Shown in pieces: positions 8,152 through 16,200 of a stretch of 64,000 bases of DNA (the first letter of the stretch is position 1; every line of letters begins with the position of its first letter). The stretch covers positions 124,001-188,000 of the forward strand of contig NZ_SOCT01000004.1 in assembly GCF_004364435.1 (NCBI RefSeq), given 5' to 3'. The notes beneath the pieces were generated by a model that searched no databases, was not told the DNA's origin, and saw only the letters and a list, made by a program, of their open reading frames with translations. Source of the DNA: Pseudomonas sp. LP_7_YM (lineage in GTDB: Bacteria; Pseudomonadota; Gammaproteobacteria; Pseudomonadales; Pseudomonadaceae). A program made the position numbers and the translations under genes.

Positions 8152-9774
8152 TTACCTGCGACTGGCCACACCACCGAGGACGCCTGTCACCCCGTTGAGA
8201 ATACCGCCGACTCCTCCGGTTGCTGTACTGCCATTCGGATTCACCAGGCCGCCCACCTGGGTCACCGTGTTGCCCACCGAGGAAACCGTACCCCCCAGCG
8301 CTGTCATGACCTGACCGCCATTGCCAGCCGCGACCTGATTGCCCAGATTGCTGACCGCACCACCGGTCTGCGCCAGCAGGCCGTTAACCGGAGCGCCCAG
8401 GCCCGTGGCGCTGCCAATGTTCTGTGTAACGCCAGCGACGTTGTTGACCACCGGTGCGACCGCTGCACCGACGTTGTTCGTCAATGCGCCGACCGGTGCG
8501 CCGATTGCCGTGTTGGCTACACCATTGCCGCCCAGGATCGGACCAAGAGAAGCGACCGTTGCGCCGACGCCAGTGCCGTTCAGACCGGCAGCGCCCAGTA
8601 CGTTGCCAGCCGATCCGCTGGTCAATCCGTTACCCGCCGCCGCGACCACTCCGCCCACGTTTTCCAGCAGCCCTGGATTGCCACCCAGACTGGTGCCTGA
8701 CCCGCCCTGCAGATAGCCTGCCGCAGTGCCGGCGACATTACCCACGCCACTGACCGATCCGCCGACACCTGAAATCACTGGGTTGCCCTGCGCGTTGCCC
8801 GTCAGGTTATCGCCGACAGTATTTAGCGTGCCCTTAACATTCTGCAGCACGCCATTGACCGGCTGACCCAGGCCCGTCGCGCTGCCAACCTGATCAGTGG
8901 TCGATTCCACCATGGCCACCACTGGCACCAGTCCATCGCCGACTGCCTGTGTTGTCGTACCCAGGGCACCGCTGGTCGTCGCGGTGCTCAGGGTGTCACC
9001 GAGCATGGTGACCTTCTGCCCGACGCCATCGACCACCTCACCCGTACCACTGACAACGGTACTCACCAACGGCACCTGCTCAACGGTCGACCGGGCAAAT
9101 TTCCTGACCCCTTTGCCGACTGATGAAACGCCGTTGCCCAGGTTACCGGTGGCGCCGCCCACACTTGAAAGCGTTGTGCCCAGAGCATTGCTGTCGGTGC
9201 CCAACGTACCCAGGCCATCGACCAGGCCACTGCTGACAGCGTTGGTGGCCGTCCCCACCGACGACACAAGCCCGCCTGCGCCAGAGGTCAGATCGCTGAC
9301 ACCTGTGGCCGGCAGAGAAGACACGGCATCACCGACGCCCACCACGGCATCGCCCACGTGCCCGACTACCTTGCCCAACCCGACACTGGTCAGCGCGGTG
9401 GTGGTGCTGACCACCGGCGGCGTCACCACACCGCCGGTGCTGCCATCCCCTATACCATCCTCTATGCCACCACCCATTCCGACCGTCCCACCCGTGCCAC
9501 CTGTACCTGCGCCTGTACCTGCGTCAACCACGGTGCCGCCGCCCGAACCGGCGGCACCGGCTGTTCCCCCCACACCACTGCCGGCGGTTTCGCCGCCGCT
9601 GCCGGTGCCGCCGCTATCGGTACTCGCGCCACTGGCGGAGTCGCCCGACGCACCCGAAGCTGAAGAGCCAGAGACGTGGCTTTTCGAGCCACCACCACCG
9701 CTGCTGCACCCTCCGAGGCTGACAGAAAGAACCAGGGCCAACGCCGATACCGCGAAAATCCTGTGAGTGTTCAT
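8152..9774 (-). CDS. Gly/Val/Ser-rich repetitive lipoprotein (collagen-like-repeat type annotation likely)
   Basis: The ATG at 9774 is chosen because AGGAAGGA lies 8 bases upstream and the protein then begins with a lipoprotein signal peptide whose lipobox is SLGGC (C23). Ser follows Cys, which favours outer-membrane sorting. Residues 25-115 are Gly/Ser/Thr low complexity. Residues 125-540 are a long run of imperfect GxxVxxVGxxV-type repeats, including a visible duplication: GSATGLGQPVNGVLQ at 297-311 and GSATGLGAPVNGLLA at 454-468. There is no Cys after the lipobox and few aromatics. I do not recognise a catalytic domain. Such proteins are often annotated as collagen-like repeat proteins in Pseudomonas. 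The adjacent TpsB-like transporter suggests a shared surface role, but no TPS secretion domain is seen. Confidence 0.8.
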   Translation of the reverse strand: MNTHRIFAVSALALVLSVSLGGCSSGGGGSKSHVSGSSASGASGDSASGASTDSGGTGSGGETAGSGVGGTAGAAGSGGGTVVDAGTGAGTGGTGGTVGMGGGIEDGIGDGSTGGVVTPPVVSTTTALTSVGLGKVVGHVGDAVVGVGDAVSSLPATGVSDLTSGAGGLVSSVGTATNAVSSGLVDGLGTLGTDSNALGTTLSSVGGATGNLGNGVSSVGKGVRKFARSTVEQVPLVSTVVSGTGEVVDGVGQKVTMLGDTLSTATTSGALGTTTQAVGDGLVPVVAMVESTTDQVGSATGLGQPVNGVLQNVKGTLNTVGDNLTGNAQGNPVISGVGGSVSGVGNVAGTAAGYLQGGSGTSLGGNPGLLENVGGVVAAAGNGLTSGSAGNVLGAAGLNGTGVGATVASLGPILGGNGVANTAIGAPVGALTNNVGAAVAPVVNNVAGVTQNIGSATGLGAPVNGLLAQTGGAVSNLGNQVAAGNGGQVMTALGGTVSSVGNTVTQVGGLVNPNGSTATGGVGGILNGVTGVLGGVASRR

Positions 9775-10133
9775 CGAGAGAATCCTTCCTAACGCAATTG
9801 TCTGTTTGCTTTTCGGTACGACCCGAAAGCGCCTTTCCATGGCGTTATAACAATCCCGGGAAAAGACATGGGCAATTCTTAAATTGGTATTAACTACTTA
9901 GATAGGCGCAGAACTGAAGGCAAAACCACTGAATTTACTACCTGACGATTCAATGGGTTAAGCGCGTGATGCCGGACCTCTGGACGAAAGTCAGGTCGCT
10001 TAACCGATAGGCGCAGGGGCTAAAAATGTTCGTAATGTGGTTATCCGCCCGACGGACGCACTGCTTGCAGGCGCTGGATTGGATGGCTTTTACAACCTTC
10101 GTTGTCCGCCACGAATCCAGCGGTTGACCTGCC
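9775..10133. other. Intergenic region between lipoprotein gene and pbpC
   Basis: About 360 bases that include the ribosome site and promoter of the lipoprotein gene on the minus strand and the 3' end of the pbpC transcript. The segment 9850-9910 is AT-rich (TTAAATTGGTATTAACTACTTAG) and is the likely promoter area. I see no gene here. Confidence 0.4.
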
Positions 10134-12476
10134 TCAATCCACCACGCTGAACGCCACCCGCGCGGTCTGTCCGCTTTCGTCCAGCACGCTCAATTGATAG
10201 CGGCCCAAGCGGCTGAAAGTGTGGGTGTAGCTGTCCTGATTGGCGGTATCGCCGACCGGCGCGCCGTCGATGAACCACCAGCGCCTGCCATTGCCACCCA
10301 GTGCCGACAACGTCAGGCGCAGCTGCTGCTGACTGCCGGTCGGCAATCGCAGCTGGTCACCTTCACGCACCCCAACAATCGATATCGGCGCCGCCAGGCT
10401 CAGGCCCTGAGGCGGGCAGGACGGATCGATGGCCGGCAAACGTGCTTCGCGACGTTCACCTTTCGCCAGCCAGGGCTCCAGAGGCGCGGGCCACAGCGCG
10501 ATGTCGCGGGGCCGAGCCTGTGGACAACCTGCATCGACACGCAGCCCCTTGTCGTTGACCCACACTTTCTCCAGCAAGCCCAGGCCCAGCGGCTGATCGG
10601 TGGCCTGCAAGGTCGGCGGCGTGGTGCCGTCCAGTGTCCAGGCAAAGCGCTGACGCCGACAGTTGGGATCACTCTTGCTCATGGGCAGCCCCAACGGCCA
10701 ACAGATCGCGGCCACGCCCACGTTCAGCGGAACGGCAGACACAGGCGCCAGGATATTGCGCTGCGCATCGCGGTTCACTAGCAGGTCATGCACCTGCAGC
10801 ATCAGTGGCGCTGCCGAGGCCAGGCCGAACTGCCCCGGTACCGGGGTTCCGTCCGGCCGCCCGATCCACACGCCGATCAGGAAGCGTGGCCCCACGCCGA
10901 TGGACCATGCGTCGCGAAAGCCATAACTGGTGCCGGTTTTCCACGCCAGCCGCGGGCGTTGCACCCGTTCGGCGTGAGGGTCCAGATCGGGTCGCGACTG
11001 GCCACTGAGAATGCGCCGGATGATCCAGGCGGCCCCCGGCGACATCATTGGCCGGTCACGCAACCGGTCCTGCGGTTGCAGACGAATATCGGCGCTGCGC
11101 CCGCCCCGTGCAAACGCGCTATAGCCACCGACCAGTTCCTCCAGACGACTGCCCGCGCCGCCCAGGATCAACGCCAGATTGGGCTCGGCCAGAGGCGGCA
11201 GGGTCAGCGGCACACCGCCGTTGCGTAACTCGGCAGCAAAACGCTTCGGGCCGTAAGCTTCGAGCAGTTGCACCGCCGGCAGGTTGAGCGACATCGACAG
11301 CGCCGAACTGGCCGCGACCGCGCCATTGAAGCCGGAGGAAAAGTTGCCCGGTCGATAATCGCCATAACGCCTTGGCACGTCCTGCATCATCGACTCGGAA
11401 TGAATCAAGCCGGCATCCATCGCCTTGCCATAAAGAAACGGCTTGAGGGTCGAGCCCGGTGAACGCAGCGCGCTGACCATATCAACGTGGCCAAAGCGCC
11501 TGGCGTCACCGATGTCCACGGAGCCGGCGTACGCACGCACCGCCATGTTTTCGGCCTCGACCACCAGAATCGCCGCCGACGTACGCTCAGGCAATCGCGC
11601 GCGCCAGCCGAGCAAGAGGTCTTCGAGGCGGCGTTGCAACGCGGCGTCCAGCGTGGTGCGGATCAGCGGTGGGCTGTTTGGTCGATTCAGCCGTCGAGCC
11701 AGCAGCGGTGCCAGGCTCGGCTCCTGACGCGGGGCCAGCAACAGTGGTTCTTCCAACGCTTCGTCGACTGACTGCTGAGGCCACTTGCCGAATTCGGCCA
11801 GACGTCGCAGCACCTTGTCGCGGGCGGCTTGGGCGCGCTCTGGATGACGATCCGGGCGCAAGCGGCTCGGCGCCTGTGGCAGCACCGCCAGCAGCGCGGC
11901 ATCGGCACGGGTCAGTTGCTGTGGGGATTTGCCCAGATACGCCCAACTGGCCGCCGCGACACCTTGCAACGTGCCACCGAAGGGGGCGCGGTTAAGGTAC
12001 AGGCCGAGGATCTCCTGCTTTGACAGGTGCCACTCCAGTTGCGCGGTACGCCAGAGTTGACGCAACTTGCCAGGCAAGGTGCGTGAGTGCGGATCGAGCA
12101 ACCGCGCGACCTGCATCGACAGCGTGCTGCCCCCGGACACAACATGCCCACCGCTGAGGTTTTGCCAGGTGGCGCGCAGCAGCGCCATGGGGTTCACGCC
12201 GGGATGCCGATAGAACCAGCGGTCTTCGTAGGTGAGCAGCGCATCGAGGTAATACGGCGATACCTGATCCACGCTTACCGGATAACGCCACACACCGTTG
12301 GCATCGGCAAAGCGCCAGAGCGGCGTGCCGTCTTCGGCCAGTACCACGCGAGCCAGATCATCTCTGGGCAACGGTAGCGGCCAGATGCGGTCGGCAAGCC
12401 ACAGGATCAGGCACACCAGCAACAAGCTGCCCAACAACACGCGCACGATGCGCAGAGCAAGAAATCCACGCTTCAT
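10134..12476 (-). CDS. pbpC: PbpC, penicillin-binding protein 1C
   Basis: Bifunctional peptidoglycan synthase of the PBP1C class, anchored in the inner membrane (residues 8-28 hydrophobic). The 780-residue product has the glycosyltransferase domain with EDRWFYRHPGVN (catalytic E84) and GGSTLSMQVARLL (115-127). The transpeptidase domain has the SxxK box STLK (342-345) and the KTG box in AWKTGTSYGFRDAW. The C-terminal PBP1C (BiPBP_C) domain ends in a beta-rich region with VAFSVVD. It is encoded in the same direction as yfhM, the known genomic partner of pbpC, but 795 bases separate them. E. coli PBP1C binds its alpha-2-macroglobulin partner, and the same pairing is expected here. Confidence 0.96.
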   Translation of the reverse strand: MKRGFLALRIVRVLLGSLLLVCLILWLADRIWPLPLPRDDLARVVLAEDGTPLWRFADANGVWRYPVSVDQVSPYYLDALLTYEDRWFYRHPGVNPMALLRATWQNLSGGHVVSGGSTLSMQVARLLDPHSRTLPGKLRQLWRTAQLEWHLSKQEILGLYLNRAPFGGTLQGVAAASWAYLGKSPQQLTRADAALLAVLPQAPSRLRPDRHPERAQAARDKVLRRLAEFGKWPQQSVDEALEEPLLLAPRQEPSLAPLLARRLNRPNSPPLIRTTLDAALQRRLEDLLLGWRARLPERTSAAILVVEAENMAVRAYAGSVDIGDARRFGHVDMVSALRSPGSTLKPFLYGKAMDAGLIHSESMMQDVPRRYGDYRPGNFSSGFNGAVAASSALSMSLNLPAVQLLEAYGPKRFAAELRNGGVPLTLPPLAEPNLALILGGAGSRLEELVGGYSAFARGGRSADIRLQPQDRLRDRPMMSPGAAWIIRRILSGQSRPDLDPHAERVQRPRLAWKTGTSYGFRDAWSIGVGPRFLIGVWIGRPDGTPVPGQFGLASAAPLMLQVHDLLVNRDAQRNILAPVSAVPLNVGVAAICWPLGLPMSKSDPNCRRQRFAWTLDGTTPPTLQATDQPLGLGLLEKVWVNDKGLRVDAGCPQARPRDIALWPAPLEPWLAKGERREARLPAIDPSCPPQGLSLAAPISIVGVREGDQLRLPTGSQQQLRLTLSALGGNGRRWWFIDGAPVGDTANQDSYTHTFSRLGRYQLSVLDESGQTARVAFSVVD

Positions 12477-12574
12477 GCCAAAGAGCCTTTATCCTGCAGG
12501 GAACTCGCCCCGCCCATCGGTAGCCAAAGCGAACAGTGCCTTTTTCGGCTCAGCCCCTCCATCAGGAAGCAGAC

Positions 12575-12868
12575 ATGCAGGTAGAAAGCGTATTCGAATG
12601 GTTCGGCCAGGTAATCGGGGCCGTGATCCGCTTCGTCGTCGACGGGTTAAGCTGGTTGTTCAACCTGTTCACGCATGCCGGTGGCAATTTCGTCGACGGG
12701 TTGTCACGCACGCTGGGCATGGACACCTCACTGATCAGCATCGTGGCCCTGATCATCGGCCTGATGCTGCTGTACTCGGCGATACGCGCCTTCATGCGCG
12801 CTTCGATCATCATGGGGATCATCTGGCTGTTTCTGGGATTGTGGTTGCTGAGCTGGATTATTCATTAA
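12575..12868 (+). CDS. Small membrane protein of unknown function
   Basis: A 97-residue protein starting at the ATG at 12575 with AGGAAG 7 bases upstream; the longer frame from 12536 has no such site. It is almost all hydrophobic: an amphipathic N-terminal half (FEWFGQVIGAVIRFVVDGLS) and two closely spaced membrane segments (SIVALIIGLMLLYSAIRAF and IIMGIIWLFLGLWLLSWII). I do not recognise a family. It sits on the opposite strand inside the yfhM-pbpC pair and is divergent from pbpC, with start codons about 100 bases apart. Confidence 0.7.
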   Translation: MQVESVFEWFGQVIGAVIRFVVDGLSWLFNLFTHAGGNFVDGLSRTLGMDTSLISIVALIIGLMLLYSAIRAFMRASIIMGIIWLFLGLWLLSWIIH

Positions 12869-12882
12869 GGTCGTCATTGGCT

Positions 12883-13012
12883 TGATCGTTCCCACACTCC
12901 GCGTGGGAACGCATACCCCGACGCTGCGCGTCGTCACAACAGCTGACGCGAAGCGTCCGTCGCTGCGTTACCACGCACAGCGTGGGAACGATCGTTGCGT
13001 TGGCTTGATCGC
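12883..13012. repeat. 130-bp palindromic repeat, copy A
   Basis: The unit opens with GATCGTTCCCACACTCCGCG and closes with CAGCGTGGGAACGATCGTTG, so its ends are inverted repeats of one another, and an internal GACGCTGCGCGTC palindrome is followed by GACGCGAAGCGTC. A nearly identical copy lies at 13106-13236, and a shorter, more diverged relative lies at 44506-44610. The structure suits a non-coding mobile (MITE/REP-like) element of pseudomonads. It contains no gene. Confidence 0.85.
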
Positions 13013-13105
13013 ATTCAGCACGCACGCCGTACAGCCCCTGAGGGAGCGAATTCATTCCGGGCGGATCGGATAAGCGCCCCATCTGGGTCGCCTGTTCCAT
13101 TTTTT

Positions 13106-13236
13106 TGATCGTTCCCACGCTCCGCGTGGGAATGCATACCCCCGACGCTGCGCGTCGTCACAACAGCTGACGCGAAGCGTCCGTCGCTGCGTTACCACGC
13201 AGAGCGTGGGAACGATCGTTGCGTTGGCTTGATCGC
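13106..13236. repeat. 130-bp palindromic repeat, copy B
   Basis: Direct repeat of copy A at 12883-13012 in the same orientation. It has only a handful of substitutions (for example CCCACGCTCC for CCCACACTCC) and one extra C in the CATACCCCC run. The 93 bases between the copies do not look like part of the unit. The two copies fill most of the space between the small membrane gene and the 3' end of yfhM. Confidence 0.85.
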
Positions 13237-13271
13237 AACCGCGCCTTCCTTTGAAAACGCGGTTCTGCTTT

Positions 13272-16200
13272 CTACTTCTTCCCTTTCACCACCAACTGCG
13301 CAGGCGCATCACCCAGCGCCTGCCAGTTTGGCCGGTACATGGACTCGACCTGTGGCGGCGGCACGCGATAGGTGCCCGGCGTTACAGCCCGCGCCAGATA
13401 CAACAGGTGCACCGTGTTGAAGCCTTGCAGATCCACCGCCGCGACGTAACGATCACTGCGGAACTCTTGATGCTTGAGCCCGGCGTTTTCCATCGACTCA
13501 CGCCACTGCTTCACAGAAGCACTGGCATCTTCCAGACTGGCCGCGCTTTGCGCCAGGTTCTGGTTTTCGATCTCAAGACCGGCTGGCAGCAAATCCACCA
13601 CCAGCGCATCGGGTACACGCTCCTTGGCTTTAAGCTCCAGATGCACCAGCACCAGTTCGCCGCTTTTCAACGCGTTGAGGTTCAGCGCCTGGCCATCCAT
13701 GCCCAGATACTCACGACGAATCGCCAGGTTCTCGCCACCGGCCGCGGGCGGCTGCGAGGGGTAACCGGAAAGGGTCATCTGCTGATACAACGTGTCGCCA
13801 CCGGTGTTCTGTACGGTCAGCGGCGCAGCCAGCACGGAGCTGTCGAGTTTGACGCCCGGTTGATCATTGCTCAGTTCGCGATGGTTGCTGCCGCTGTTCA
13901 AGGTTGCTGCCCACTTGCCTTGCGGCTTGCCGAGCAGATCGCGACCGGCGAGAAACAGTGAGTTTCGCTCCTGGGTCGACAGGTAGCGGCTGGCCGCAAC
14001 TTGATCCGACAGGGCAAAAAGGCGCTCCTCGACCTTGTCAGGCACCAGCTTGTTTTCCTCCAGCAGCGACAGAATCAGCGCCTGATCGCGCAACGGGCTG
14101 CCATAGTCGGCCAGCCAGTCGTTGGCCTTGCGACCCGCCGCCAGCCCTGCCAGCAACGCTTGATCGGCACGGGGTTTGTCACCCATTTTTTCCAGCGCGA
14201 TGGACAGTTGCACCAGCGGAAGACCTGAGCGCGCATCACTGCGACGATCGAACAGGCTGCGCAGCGCACCCAACGGCGCCTGCTGGCTGCGCGACAACAC
14301 GAGACCCGCATAAGCCTGCACGGCGAAGCGGGTGTGCTCGGCGTTTTCGCTGTAGCTAACCTCGATCTGGTTGCGCTCCTGCAGGTAACGCAACAGGCGC
14401 TCGCTGGCTTTCTTCAAGGCATCCGGCGGCACCGCAAAACCCTGATCGCGGGCGCGCAGCAGGAAGTCGGTCACGTAGGCCGTCAGCCAGTATTCTTCCT
14501 CGCCATCAGCGCCCCACAGACCGAAGCTGCCGTTGTAGCGCTGCATGCCCAATAGGCGCTCGATACCGATTTCGATTTTGCGCTTGCGCTCGGCATCGGA
14601 CTCACCTTCCAGTCCCAGCCGCTTGAGGACCGCAGCGTCGGCATACAAAGACGGGTACAGCCCACTGGCGGTCTGTTCCAGGCATCCGTAGGGATAAGCC
14701 TTCAGCGCCCGAATCTGCTCGCCAAGGTTCAAAGGCGGACGGCTCGACACTGACAGCAGCGCCTCACGCCCGGCAGGCTCGAACGCCTCAAGCGCACCTT
14801 CGGGCAGGCGCCACGCCTGATCCTTGAGCACTGCGCGATACTGCCTGAGCATTGCCGGGTAGGCCGGACGCACGCCGATGGTCCATTCACGACTGAACGC
14901 AGGCAGGTTCTCGCCCGGCAGATCCAGGCCATTGACCGTCACCTTGATCACGCCCTGACCAAACCCGCCCTGGGCCTTCACCGGAATCTGCAACGTGGTG
15001 CGCTGACCCTGATTGAGGCTGAACGCCTTGGTGCCATCGCCCTCAGCCAGACTCAGTTGCCCATGGGCGGTGACCTGCACATTGAGCGTCTGCGCCTTGC
15101 CGGACAGGTTCGACAGGTCCAGCGCCACGTTGGTCTGGTCGCCACCGGCAAGGAAACGCGGGGCCGACAGCTCGGCGATCAGCGGCGCGGCGATCACGGT
15201 TTTAGCTTCGGCCATGCCATAGCGCTCGTCGGTCCAGGCTTGGGCCATGATCCGCAATTGGCCATTGAAGTCGGGAATATCAACGCTAACCTCGGCATCA
15301 CCCTGATCGTTCAGCGTCACGGGTGCGCTTTGCAACGCGACGATGGTGACGCTGGTTTCCGGACGCTTGCCGCCCTTGGCCAGCGCCGCATCACCGCCGA
15401 ATGCCAGGCTCGCCAGACGATTGCGCCCGGCTTCGATCAACTGACCGTAGATGTCCAGTTGATCGGCGCCGTATCGCTTGCGGCCGAACAGGCCGGTAAA
15501 CGGATCCGGCGTGGCGTATTCGGTAATGTTGAGAATCCCGACATCCACCGCCGCGACCAGCACATGCACATTCTTCGGGATCGAGCCGTCCGCGTTCCTG
15601 GCATTTACCTTGAGAGTCAGCGGCTGTTTGGGACGCATTTTCTCAGGCGCCGTGACTGTCAGTGCCAGTTTGCGTTGCGAGCGATCCAGCGGCAGGTGCA
15701 ACACGCCGACCGCGCGTTTGGGCGTGACGTTAGCCTTGCGCTCGCCGGGCCGAATCACCAGCGCGCTGACGTACAGGTCGTGGCGTGCCCACTTCTTGTC
15801 CACCGGCACATCGAAGGTTTTGCCCTCGGCCGGCACGTCGATTTCCTGCCACCACAGCGGACCTTCGCTGGACTCCACCAACAGATAGCCCTTGCCCGCA
15901 GAAGGTGGGGTAACCGTGACCCTGGCCGTATCGCCATCGGCGTAGGCCGGTTTGTCCAGCGCCAGCTTGACCTGATCGGGACGCACGGCGCCGCCTTCGG
16001 CGTTGTCCTGCCACCGATAACCGGCCCAGAAACGTACGCTGCTGACGAGGCCGGTGGCCGGGTCTTCGACTTCGACGCGATAAGGCCCCCACTCCACCGG
16101 GAAGCTGACCTTGGCTGTGGAGTCCTTCTTCACGCTGAGGGTTTCTTCGGACAGGTTGAGGAATTTCTCGTTGTAGTGGTAACTCCAGCCATCGCTGTCG

